From: Oscillatoriales cyanobacterium
GTDB taxonomy: Bacteria > Cyanobacteriota > Cyanobacteriia > Cyanobacteriales > Microcoleaceae
Direction of reading: 5' to 3'
Assembly (NCBI GenBank): GCA_004294385.1
Contig: REAP01000025.1
Coordinates: forward strand, 62,001 to 126,000
Length of the DNA: 64,000 nucleotides
In this document: positions 34,541 to 43,689 of the stretch, in pieces
Layout: each line of letters begins with the position of its first letter
Numbering within the stretch: position 1 is the first letter of the stretch
Position numbers and translations under genes: made by a program
Notes under the pieces: model-generated
What the model saw: only the letters and a program-made list of their open reading frames with translations
Told to the model about the DNA's origin: nothing
Database searches by the model: none

Positions 34541-37036
34541 CTAGCTGACGCACCCTACTATCGGAATCTGCATAATAAACTCTGTTCCCTGACCCGGAGC
34601 AGAAGTACAACCAATTTGACCTTGATGTTTTTCCACTACAATATTATGACAAATAGCCAACCCCAAACCTATACCACTTCCCACTGGTTTTGTAGTAAAA
34701 AATGGGTCAAATATCTTATCACGCACTTTCTCACTCATCCCACAACCGTTATCAGCAATCAGAATCACAATAGCATCAGAAATGGGTGATGAAGATGCCG
34801 AAATATCCATTTTTGTACTGATCGTAATCCGGCGCGGTGATGATTGAGTTTCCAAAGCATCAACAGCATTAGCAATCAGGTTCATAAATACCTGATTCAA
34901 CTGACTAGCATAACACTGAATTTTTGGCAATTCACTGTAATCTTTAATAATTTCAATCTCCTTGCCATTATTTGAGCCATTGAGTCGGTGTTGCAAAATC
35001 AATAAAGTATTATCGATGCCTTCATGAATATCCACTGACTTGTACTCTTTTTCGTCAAGGCGGGAGAAGTTTCGCAAAGACAACACAATCTTGCTAATCC
35101 GAGATGCACCATCTTTCATCGACTTCAAAAGTTTTGGATAATCATCTGCGATGAAATCGAGATCAATATTATCCAATTTTTGCCCAACTTCTGCTACTGG
35201 TTGGGGGTAGTTGTTTTGGTACAATGCAACGAGATGAAGCAAATCTCGCGCATAGTCCATCGCTACAGTAATATTGCCGTAGATGAAGTTGACGGGGTTG
35301 TTGATTTCGTGAGCCACCCCTGCCACTAGCTGACCTAAAGAAGCCATTTTTGCCTTCTGTACCAACTGAGCTTGAGTCTTTTTGAGTTCAGTTAAAGTTT
35401 CTTCAAGTTGCTGCGCGTAGGATTCAATTTCTTGATGAATTTGGGCTTGTTTGATCGCAATTGCTACCGAGTCAGCTACTGCACAGAGTAATTCTACTTC
35501 AAAAACTTGCCAGTAGTACGATCGATTTTCTTTCACCACACAGACACTACCCCAGACTTTTGAGTCAACCTTGAGCGGTACGAACAACCACGCACCAGCA
35601 GATAGTTTAGTTAAGCGTTTTTCGATTTCGGTAGAGGAAGTATTCGTGTCGTCAATTTTTACAATTTCTGATTGTTTAAGTCGATCGGAAATTTCATTGT
35701 TTTCATCGGAAATTTCTAGTCCTAAAGTTGTTTCTAACTGTGTGGAATCATAATACTCGGATATGTTAATCCATATTTTTTTATCCGGCAAATATTGGGC
35801 AATAGCAACACGGTCTACCCCTAGGCTAATCGCAATTTCGCGGGCGGCCGTGGAAAAAATAGTGTTTAACTTCAGAGAACAGCGGATAGATTGAGTTAGT
35901 TGATTGAGTAACTGCTCTTTTTGAAATTGCTGTTTAAATTTTTCTTCAGCGAGTTGTCGCTGAAGTATTGAACCTAGTTGAGTAGCTAGAGCATTAATCA
36001 ATTCTATCAAGCGGTGTTGAGAGGGGAGCGGTGTTTTATTGAAAAATATTAAAATCGCTACCACCCGCTCATCAACTAAAATTGGTACGCCAAAACCTGC
36101 TTTTAGTCCTGCTTTTGCTGCTATTTTATTCCGTAGAAAAACTTGCTCTGGCTCCAGGGAGATATCTTGTAACCACTCGGATTTCTTGGATGACCAAATT
36201 CTACCTGGTAGTCCAATATTCAGAGCGAATGTTTTCAGTAAACTTTGGGAGCGATAATCTGACAAATTGGAGTCATTTGCATAAAAATTTCGACTGCATA
36301 TTAATAAAGTTTCATCAGTATTCGGCATCCAAGCTTCTGCTAAATCCCAATTAATAAACTCGCAACAAAAGCGCAGCATAATGGATATTGACTCTTCAAA
36401 ATCCTTTGATTCAGCCAAGGCAAAAGTAGTGGCAAGTAAAAACTGTGTTTCTTCCTGGGCATTTTTTCTATCAATAATTTCGGATTCTAAGCTTTTATTT
36501 TGTTTTTGTATTTGCTGAAATAACCGACGTTGAATTAGTTGATTGGAAACACGGGCCAAAACTTCTTGCTCATGAAAAGGTTTGGTAATATAATCTACTC
36601 CGCCAACTTCAAAAGCTTTCACCTTATCAAAAACTTCATTTAAAGCACTAATAAAGATCACGGGAATGTCTTTGGTTTTGGGAGAAGCTTTCAAGGCTTG
36701 GCAAACTTGATAGCCGTCCATTTTGGGCATCATGATGTCCAACAAAATCAAGTCGGGAGGAGTTAAATCGATGGAACGCAGGGCTAGTTGACCATTGGGG
36801 GCAGTGCGTGTTTTGTATCCTTGCTCAGATAGTATTTGAGCTAAAAGTTGCAAATTGGTGGAAATATCATCAACAATTAAAATATTTCCCTTAAAGGAAT
36901 GATTGGGAATTGGAAATTGGGAATTGGGCATAGGGCATAGGGCATTGGGAATTGGGCATTGGGCATAGGGAATTGGGAATTGGGAATTGGGAATTGGGAA
37001 TTGGGAATTGGGCATAGGGCATTGGGCATAGGGCAT
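34541..37036 (-). CDS. REC-GAF-GAF-histidine kinase
   Basis: A soluble hybrid of about 831 residues from the first ATG at 37036. The receiver domain begins [15 protein letters not shown], with phospho-Asp in LILLDIMMP and Lys in YITKPF. Two GAF-like domains follow, then a coiled coil, the H box GVAHEINNP (His codon at 35309-35311), and N, G1 and G2 boxes ending GIGLGLAIC. The receiver at the N-terminus suggests it is itself a target in a phosphorelay. The first 55 residues are encoded by heptamer repeats ([12 protein letters not shown] pattern), and every ATG before the receiver lies within them, so the true start is uncertain. It is the last of three kinase genes on this strand. Confidence 0.88.
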   Translation of the reverse strand: MPYAQCPMPNSQFPIPNSQFPIPYAQCPIPNALCPMPNSQFPIPNHSFKGNILIVDDISTNLQLLAQILSEQGYKTRTAPNGQLALRSIDLTPPDLILLDIMMPKMDGYQVCQALKASPKTKDIPVIFISALNEVFDKVKAFEVGGVDYITKPFHEQEVLARVSNQLIQRRLFQQIQKQNKSLESEIIDRKNAQEETQFLLATTFALAESKDFEESISIMLRFCCEFINWDLAEAWMPNTDETLLICSRNFYANDSNLSDYRSQSLLKTFALNIGLPGRIWSSKKSEWLQDISLEPEQVFLRNKIAAKAGLKAGFGVPILVDERVVAILIFFNKTPLPSQHRLIELINALATQLGSILQRQLAEEKFKQQFQKEQLLNQLTQSIRCSLKLNTIFSTAAREIAISLGVDRVAIAQYLPDKKIWINISEYYDSTQLETTLGLEISDENNEISDRLKQSEIVKIDDTNTSSTEIEKRLTKLSAGAWLFVPLKVDSKVWGSVCVVKENRSYYWQVFEVELLCAVADSVAIAIKQAQIHQEIESYAQQLEETLTELKKTQAQLVQKAKMASLGQLVAGVAHEINNPVNFIYGNITVAMDYARDLLHLVALYQNNYPQPVAEVGQKLDNIDLDFIADDYPKLLKSMKDGASRISKIVLSLRNFSRLDEKEYKSVDIHEGIDNTLLILQHRLNGSNNGKEIEIIKDYSELPKIQCYASQLNQVFMNLIANAVDALETQSSPRRITISTKMDISASSSPISDAIVILIADNGCGMSEKVRDKIFDPFFTTKPVGSGIGLGLAICHNIVVEKHQGQIGCTSAPGQGTEFIMQIPIVGCVS

Positions 37037-37125
37037 TGGGCATTGGGAAACGCTATATAGCAAGCTTTCTTGCCATCTGTTAACAGTTAACAGTTAACAG
37101 TTAACAGTTAACAGTTAACAGTCAA
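36898..37125. repeat. Heptanucleotide tandem repeats (STRR)
   Basis: Two arrays are seen. 36898-37050 consists of TTGGGAA, TTGGGCA and TAGGGCA heptamers, which on the minus strand encode the N-terminus of the neighbouring kinase. 37078-37122 consists of about six copies of TTAACAG and fills the gap between two kinase genes. The class is known as STRR in cyanobacteria. Confidence 0.92.
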
Positions 37126-37127
37126 CC

Positions 37128-39611
37128 TTAATTGGTTTCTGGCTTGATCAGATCTAGTATTTGATTGAACAAAAACTCGTTAGCTAAACCCGTGAGAGCG
37201 TTGGCTAAAGAGTCATTTCGATCGCGAATTTGCTCAATTTTGGTGAGGATCAACTCCAAATCACACTCAATTGTGGCTTGTTCTAAGGATGCCAGCCAAT
37301 CCACAGGCAAACCCGCAAGGGCTTTTGGAGTCAGGGCTTGTATTTGAGTTGACTCCTCTGCGCTTTGAGGTTCATCGTAAATGTAACGCACTCCTAGATG
37401 TTTGTGAAGGGCATCCAAGATTTCTGCTTCTCGAAACGGTTTGCGGATAAAGTCATCGCAATCATCAGAGAGAACAACTGTTGGCGCTTCCCCCGCACTG
37501 CTAGCACTAACGGCAACAATGGCGGTAGCTTGACCTTTAATGTTAGCTTTAATACGTTTTGTCGCCTCATAACCATCCATGATTGGCATCCGCATATCCA
37601 TGAAGATTAAGTGGGGTTCAAAATTAGCCCATATTTCAATGGCTTCTATGCCATTGCTAGCTTCTTGCAGGTCAAAATCGAAACGGTTGAGCATTTTGAC
37701 TAGGAGTTGACGCAAATCTGCGCGATCGTCCACAATCAGAATACGATAACGTGGTTGGTTAGGTTCAAGGGCGATGACTTGACGCGATACCTGTTTCGGT
37801 TTAATGGTACTGGCATCAACGACGCTGACTGGGATATCGAAAGTGAAGGTAGTGCCACATCCGACTTGACTGCGGACTGCTATCTGGCCACCCATCAGTT
37901 TGACAAATTGTTGACTAATTACTAATCCTAAGCCAGTTCCCTGCTGGTAGGATTCCCCAGCTTGGGTTTGTACAAAGGCTCGAAATAGTTTGTCTAACTC
38001 ATCAGGATCCATGCCACAGCCAGTGTCTTCTATTTCAAAATGTAATTGGGAATTTGTGTTCAGCCCTTCGACTACGCTCAGGGGCCCTTCGACTACGTGT
38101 TCCCTGAGCGTAGTCGAAGGGTTAATGGGGCGAGTAGTCGAAGTATTAGTGATTGGGAGTTCCTGATTTTCATTGCTCACAACTGAGGTTACTCTTACGG
38201 AAATTCCTCCTTCTTTGGTGAATTTAATAGCGTTAGAAAGTAGATTGATTAAAACTTGGCGCAACTTGACTTCATCGGTTCGGATGTAGGTTGGAACATT
38301 GCTAGAAGAGTAAAATATTAACTGCAATTGTTTTTCCTGCGCCTGGAGTTGGAACATCTCTTCCACTTCTTTCATCAGGCTGTTTAATTCAAATTCTGTT
38401 GGGTTAAGGGTAATGCGTCCTACTTCTATTTTTGCTAAATCTAATACTTGATTGATCAGAGTCAGCAGGTGTTCTCCACTACGGTTGATGATGCGGAGAT
38501 TTTCTTGATCTTGGAGGTTGAGGTTAGTAGAGTGTTGCATCAATTGGGAGAAGCCAAGAATTGCATTTAGAGGTGTACGCAGTTCGTGACTCATGTTTGC
38601 TAAGAAGATACTTTTAGCACGGTTAGCCGCTTCTGCTGCTAGGGCGGCTTCTTGGAGTTGTATTGACTGCTTTTGAGTAGCTTCGAGTAATTCGGCTTGC
38701 TGTAAGGCAACTCCCAGTTGAGTGCTAATGTGCAGTACAGTATTGATTTCTGCTTTGCACCAAACGCGCGGCATGGAATTTTGATAACTGGCGAGTAAAC
38801 CCCAAATTTGAGTGCCACAGAAGATGGGGACAATTAAGTAGGCTCTGGCTTGAAACTCCTCTAATAGTTCGATGTAACAAGGAGTAAACCCACAGTTGTA
38901 AATGTCTTCAGCTATTCGGTAAATCAGGCCTTGATTGTAAACACCACCTTCATTTTCTTGTATGTAGGTATCCAGGATTTGTTCGCCAGAGCGTTGCAGG
39001 GTTTTTACTTGGCAATTTGGGTCTTCGATGAGATTGTTGGGAAGATCGCCCGATCGCTTAACCAGAGATATCCAGCCCGGAGCCACGGACTCGGCAACAA
39101 CTTCCCCGCTCCAATCAGGATTAAAGCGATAGATAGCGACCCGATCGCATTTGAGGATTTCTCGCAGTTCAGAGGTTGTAGTATTGAAGATGGTGTCAAT
39201 ATCTAAGGATTGGCGCATTCGATCGATCGATCGGGTGATGGCTTGTTCCTGTTCTATGCTATCTTGTAAATTTTCTTCGATTAGGACAATATCGGCGATC
39301 GACTCCAAGATTATACTAATTTGCTGAGTCGAACTGTTCAGCTTATCTTCTAGCAATTTACGATTGATAATTTCGTTCTGTAATTGTTCGCTAGTACGAG
39401 CTAATGCTGTTGTATACTCAACGAATTCAGCTTCTAGGGTGGGATTATATTCAGTCCATATTTTTGCAGTTTGTTTGCAATCTGTTTGTGCCGATTCACA
39501 TTTGGGAATATTTTTAGTATCAGCATTCAAAGGCAGGATAGATTTTGCGATCCATCCTGCGGTGAAAATGCCCACAACTGTAAACAAAATAAGAGCGACT
39601 ATACATAGCAT
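37128..39611 (-). CDS. Membrane-anchored GAF histidine kinase with receiver domain
   Basis: About 827 residues from the ATG at 39611, which begins MLCIVALILFTVVGIFTAGW, a membrane anchor; the 11 codons before it look repeat-derived. A GAF domain at about 120-300 resembles cyanobacteriochrome GAFs, with the Cys position as PCYIELLEEFQARAYLIVPI. HisKA carries ANMSHELRTPLNAILGF. The HATPase has DTGCGMDPDELDKLF and GTGLGLVIS. A receiver domain follows (RILIVDDRADLRQLL, Asp in LIFMDMRMP, Lys in FIRKPF). The C-terminal 70 residues (LPVDWLASLEQATIECDLEL) are a tail common in cyanobacterial hybrid kinases. A repeat insertion interrupts the HATPase region before DTGCG. Confidence 0.9.
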   Translation of the reverse strand: MLCIVALILFTVVGIFTAGWIAKSILPLNADTKNIPKCESAQTDCKQTAKIWTEYNPTLEAEFVEYTTALARTSEQLQNEIINRKLLEDKLNSSTQQISIILESIADIVLIEENLQDSIEQEQAITRSIDRMRQSLDIDTIFNTTTSELREILKCDRVAIYRFNPDWSGEVVAESVAPGWISLVKRSGDLPNNLIEDPNCQVKTLQRSGEQILDTYIQENEGGVYNQGLIYRIAEDIYNCGFTPCYIELLEEFQARAYLIVPIFCGTQIWGLLASYQNSMPRVWCKAEINTVLHISTQLGVALQQAELLEATQKQSIQLQEAALAAEAANRAKSIFLANMSHELRTPLNAILGFSQLMQHSTNLNLQDQENLRIINRSGEHLLTLINQVLDLAKIEVGRITLNPTEFELNSLMKEVEEMFQLQAQEKQLQLIFYSSSNVPTYIRTDEVKLRQVLINLLSNAIKFTKEGGISVRVTSVVSNENQELPITNTSTTRPINPSTTLREHVVEGPLSVVEGLNTNSQLHFEIEDTGCGMDPDELDKLFRAFVQTQAGESYQQGTGLGLVISQQFVKLMGGQIAVRSQVGCGTTFTFDIPVSVVDASTIKPKQVSRQVIALEPNQPRYRILIVDDRADLRQLLVKMLNRFDFDLQEASNGIEAIEIWANFEPHLIFMDMRMPIMDGYEATKRIKANIKGQATAIVAVSASSAGEAPTVVLSDDCDDFIRKPFREAEILDALHKHLGVRYIYDEPQSAEESTQIQALTPKALAGLPVDWLASLEQATIECDLELILTKIEQIRDRNDSLANALTGLANEFLFNQILDLIKPETN
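38062..38122. repeat. 'CTTCGACTACGCTCAGGG' palindrome inside a kinase gene
   Basis: CCCTTCGACTACGCTCAGGG is followed by CCCTTCGACTACG and then the inverse CCCTGAGCGTAGTCGAAGGG. It is read in frame as TTLREHVVEGPLSVVEGLNT within the kinase HATPase domain, ahead of the G1 box. Confidence 0.9.
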
Positions 39612-39683
39612 GATCGTATTACTAGGGCATAGAGAATTGGGCATTGAGCGTTGTCCAATTTAAAATCTCAAGTCTAAAGTTGA

Positions 39684-42600
39684 TTAACTTTTCGGCTGTT
39701 TGAGTGGCAGTTTGACTGTAAATGTAGCACCTTTATCTTGACCTGGGCTTTCGGCTGTGACATTGCCACCGTGGAGTTCCACTAAGTGCTGGACGATCGC
39801 CAATCCTAGTCCCAAACCGCTGTCAGTCCGTGTAATTGAGCCGTCAGCTTGGCGGAAGCGATCGAAAACATGGGGCAGAAAGTCAGCAGTAATACCCTTT
39901 CCGGTGTCACTGACTTGAATTTGCAAATAATTGGTAATTGGTAGTGGCGAATCGGCGTTCAAAAATTCAATATTTCTTGACAAGCGCAATTCCACAGTGC
40001 CCCCCGCTGGTGTAAATTTTACAGCATTAGTCAGCAAATTGGAGACTATCTGTTGCAACCTGTGGACATCGCCCCAGATCAATCCGAGTGTGGGGTCAAG
40101 TTGTGAGTTGACAGTTACAGACTTGGCCTCGGCTGTCAAACAGACTGAATTGATCTCTATCTCGATCGTCTTGATGATATCTAACCAGCCAGTTTTCAGA
40201 GAAAGCTTGCCTTGAATAATCCGGGAAACGTCGAGCAAATCTTCTACCAACAGCGCCTGCACCCTCGCCTGACGCTCTATCGCCTCCAGGGCAATGGCTA
40301 AAGTGGCTGGGGTGTACCGCCCACGGCGAAGTACCTGTGCCCAGCCCATAATCGCATTTAAAGGGGTTCTGAGTTCATGGGAAAGGGTGGCTAAAAAGTC
40401 GTCTTTGAGCTGGTTACTGGCTTCGGCTTCGGCCCGCGCGGCCCGTTCGCGATCGAGCAACTGGGCCCGTTCTGTCTCGACTTGCTTGCGATCGCTGATA
40501 TCGGCGATGATCGACATACAATTAATGTTGCCTTGGCGATCGCGAATGGGAGTTGCCCACAAACCGATGTCGATGGAACTACCGTCTTTTCTGTGGCGCA
40601 CAGTTTCCATGCCGGCGATCGCATTTCCATCCCGAATCCCTTTTAAGTTAGCTATAAATTCCTCTTGCTGGCTTGGGGAAATGTTGGGCAAAAATTGACC
40701 TATCGCCTCTGATTCGCTCCAACCAAACATCTTTTCTGCCGCTGGATTCCACATTTTTACAATACCGTCTTCGGCGCTGAAAACGGTAATTGCTAGGGGA
40801 CAGGCTTGAATCAAAGCTTCTAAAGTTTGATTGATTTGCGATCGGGCTGCTTCTGCTTGTTTGCGATCGCTAATATCAAGAATAAAGAATGAACCTTTGT
40901 CTTTGCATCCTTGGAAATGTGCGCCGCCGACCAAAACCGGGAAGCGCGAACCATCTTTGCGGATGTATTCTTTTTCAAAAGGCTTGCAACTCCCGAATGC
41001 TTGCACTTGTTCCATCGCCATGCGATCGAGGTATTGGTATTCTGGTGGCGTGAGTTCCGGCCAACGAAGGTTTCCCAAAACTAACTCTTCCCTGGTATAT
41101 CCAATCATTTCTAGTAAGGCATCATTAGCTCCAGTAATTGCGCCTTCTATATCCCAAAAACCGATACCACTCATGTTTGATTCTACCACACTGCGGAACC
41201 GTATTTCGCTTTCTCGCAAAGCTATTTCTGTCTGTTTGGCTATGGTAATATCAGTGAGAATTATCCCGGCTCCAATTATTTCTCCCTTTTCATCTTTCAC
41301 CGGATAGTAATTGCCTACCCAATGTCCAAAATATCCCGGTTGTCCTTTAGATTCACCGCTAATTTCTACGTTCAAAATCGGCTGACCAGTTTCCAAAACT
41401 TGCTGGATCACAGGCGCAAATTGGGCCGCAGATTCTGGCAATAGTTGGCGGAAGTCTTGACCCAAATGTTGTTCGGCGGTCAAACCGTTGAGTTCTGCTA
41501 AGACTTGATTGATGCGAATGTACCTCATTTCGCGATCGAGAAAACAAATCCCTAAAGGAGCTGCTTCCAATAGTGAGTCAATTAAGGCAAAGGATTGCGA
41601 TGTTTGAGCCAGTGCTTCCTGCGCTTCTGTATAAAGTCTAGCGTTGTCCAGGGCGATCGCGACATGGTAAGCTAGGTCTTCTAGCATTGCCAGATCTTCG
41701 GAATTGTAGCGGCGACCAGACTTGGATGTAAAGCAGCTAATAGCACCAATGATCCGTCCCCGTGCCGTCATTGGTACACAAGCGTGGGAGGCTATATTCA
41801 GCGATCGCAATACTTCTAGTTCTGCTGCATTTTCGGCTGCTGCTGCTAAGATTTCCTCATTGACCTCAGTAATTAGTTCGGATTTTCCCGTGCGAAGGAC
41901 TAGGGGATAGCCGTTGACAGAGTTATTGTCGATCGGCTTGGGCACACTCAACTTATTCATCGCATCCAGCATCGAGGCTTCTGCGTGAGCAACAGCGACT
42001 ACACGAACTTTACCATCAAGTTCGGTCAAATGAATGCAGCACCCCTCTGCTGCCGTCTCCACAGCCAATTGTGCGACATTTTGCCACACAGTTTCCCCAT
42101 CAAAGCTCGCTGCGAGCATTTTGCTGACTTCTGCTAAAAAGCGCGATCGTTGTTGTTCTATTTCAGCTTTTTCCCTAGCTGTTTGTTCTATTGTCAGTTG
42201 CACTTTTTGAACTTCAGCAAGTTTAAACTCAGTGATATCTCGCGCTACAATTAAAGCAAATTCAATTGCACCATCTTTGTCAAATTCAGGAACTATTCGA
42301 GATTGATAAGTTCTCATACCATTGGCGGACTGCGACTGAAATTCGATAATTTCTTCTTGACCTGTTTCTAAAACTTTGTAGAGAGTTTCATCCCAGAGTT
42401 GGCAAAGTTCTGGAGGCATTCCTATTTCTTGACTGGTTTTACCAAGAAAGAATGAAACTGGTTGTCCTTGGGTTCTTTCTATAGCTTGATTGACGTAGAC
42501 ATAACGCAGTTCTCGATCTGTGCGGATAATGACATCTGGCGTATTTTCTAACAATGTTCTCAGTTGCTGTTCGCTGCTGGATAAAGCTGCTTGTGCTTGT

Positions 42601-43301
42601 TGACGTTCCGTGACATCTCTAACCATGCCAACGTGTCCGATCAATTCACCAGAGTCGGAAAACATCGGGGAGCAACTAACGTTAACCCAACGGACAATTT
42701 CCTCGGATATTTGGAGGCGATATTCCATCGCATATTCTCCACTTTCGCGCATATAATCCAGCCACCGAGTCAACACTAACTCCCTGTCTTCTGGGTGAAT
42801 ACAATCCTGCCAGCTACTACCTAGAATTTCCGCATAACTCATGTCATAAATAGCCTGACATCGAGGGTTTATATAGGTGTAGTGCCCCTGAATATCCGCC
42901 ATAAAAATGCCCACAGGCGAACAGGAACTTAAAGAGCGAAATAGCTCTTCTTGAGCTTGCAGCGCTTCCTTCGCTACTGTCAATTCTGCCGTTCGCTGTT
43001 TGACTCTAGTTTCTAGATCAGTATAGGATAAAGTTAGGGCAATTTCTGCTTTTTGGAACTCGATAATATCGATACCAATCACTTTAGAAACAATATCTCG
43101 TTCTGTTTGTAGTTCTTTTTCTTTGGACTTTAAGCCAGCATACCAAGCGCTCACCATTGCAGTAGCAAAACATAATACCCCAAAAGTTGACGGGAAGAAC
43201 CTCAAGATTAACAAAATAGTCAGCAGCAAAGCCGTGCCTATGGCAAATGCAGCTATGCTATAAGGTTTAATGGGTAAAGGTAGTACCGGAAACAGACTCA
43301 T
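39684..43301 (-). CDS. Multi-PAS/GAF sensor histidine kinase
   Basis: A membrane-anchored kinase of 1205 residues. Two hydrophobic segments lie in the first 55 residues (YSIAAFAIGTALLLTILLIL and TFGVLCFATAMVSAWYAG). Five PAS domains can be followed, opening at FRSLSSCSPVGIFMADIQG, LRTLLENTPDVIIRTDREL, SLLEAAPLGICFLDRE, FRSVVESNMSGIGFWDIEG and LEALIQACPLAITVFSAED. A GAF domain sits between the second and third. The HisKA has SHELRTPLNAIMGW with H975, and the HATPase ends with GLGLGLAIVQHLVELHGG. No receiver is attached; the two REC-bearing kinases downstream on this strand could be partners. The stimulus is unknown. Confidence 0.92.
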   Translation of the reverse strand: MSLFPVLPLPIKPYSIAAFAIGTALLLTILLILRFFPSTFGVLCFATAMVSAWYAGLKSKEKELQTERDIVSKVIGIDIIEFQKAEIALTLSYTDLETRVKQRTAELTVAKEALQAQEELFRSLSSCSPVGIFMADIQGHYTYINPRCQAIYDMSYAEILGSSWQDCIHPEDRELVLTRWLDYMRESGEYAMEYRLQISEEIVRWVNVSCSPMFSDSGELIGHVGMVRDVTERQQAQAALSSSEQQLRTLLENTPDVIIRTDRELRYVYVNQAIERTQGQPVSFFLGKTSQEIGMPPELCQLWDETLYKVLETGQEEIIEFQSQSANGMRTYQSRIVPEFDKDGAIEFALIVARDITEFKLAEVQKVQLTIEQTAREKAEIEQQRSRFLAEVSKMLAASFDGETVWQNVAQLAVETAAEGCCIHLTELDGKVRVVAVAHAEASMLDAMNKLSVPKPIDNNSVNGYPLVLRTGKSELITEVNEEILAAAAENAAELEVLRSLNIASHACVPMTARGRIIGAISCFTSKSGRRYNSEDLAMLEDLAYHVAIALDNARLYTEAQEALAQTSQSFALIDSLLEAAPLGICFLDREMRYIRINQVLAELNGLTAEQHLGQDFRQLLPESAAQFAPVIQQVLETGQPILNVEISGESKGQPGYFGHWVGNYYPVKDEKGEIIGAGIILTDITIAKQTEIALRESEIRFRSVVESNMSGIGFWDIEGAITGANDALLEMIGYTREELVLGNLRWPELTPPEYQYLDRMAMEQVQAFGSCKPFEKEYIRKDGSRFPVLVGGAHFQGCKDKGSFFILDISDRKQAEAARSQINQTLEALIQACPLAITVFSAEDGIVKMWNPAAEKMFGWSESEAIGQFLPNISPSQQEEFIANLKGIRDGNAIAGMETVRHRKDGSSIDIGLWATPIRDRQGNINCMSIIADISDRKQVETERAQLLDRERAARAEAEASNQLKDDFLATLSHELRTPLNAIMGWAQVLRRGRYTPATLAIALEAIERQARVQALLVEDLLDVSRIIQGKLSLKTGWLDIIKTIEIEINSVCLTAEAKSVTVNSQLDPTLGLIWGDVHRLQQIVSNLLTNAVKFTPAGGTVELRLSRNIEFLNADSPLPITNYLQIQVSDTGKGITADFLPHVFDRFRQADGSITRTDSGLGLGLAIVQHLVELHGGNVTAESPGQDKGATFTVKLPLKQPKS

Positions 43302-43689
43302 TTTGGTTGACCTGTGGCGATGGCGTTAATTTTTGACTTTGTAAATAAATATTAATAATAATTATTTCTTTTTTATTCAGTAAATCATATTTATTTGGGA
43401 CTTGCCATCATCCCTGAGACTGATTTGAAAAAGTCAATCGATTTTAGATTTTAGATTTGAGATTTGAGGATTTTCGATTTTCGATTGATTCCACGGATCA
43501 ATCCGGGGGCTTGTACCACCTTTGAACTTCTTAGTCAGTGGACTGGGAGGGCGGGCACGGGGGCACCGCCCCTACAAAACGATGATTTACCTGAGAATGA
43601 AACAGCCCTGCCTCTTCCCCTCTTTCCCTTTCCTTGCTATTCTGGTTGAAGGGACAAATTGGATTGGCTAATTTTGGGGAGCAAATTAG
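43302..43689. other. Intergenic gap between divergent kinase and GH2 genes
   Basis: AT-rich near both starts. Contains heptamer-like GATTTTAGATTTTAGATTTG at 43441-43467 and a GGGCGGGCACGGGGGCACCG / GCCCCTAC element at 43551-43576. No gene or RNA is seen. Confidence 0.6.

Noticed and set aside
36898..37125. Possible CRISPR or origin-like iterons
   Set aside because: The units are contiguous 7-base repeats without spacers, the STRR type common in cyanobacteria.
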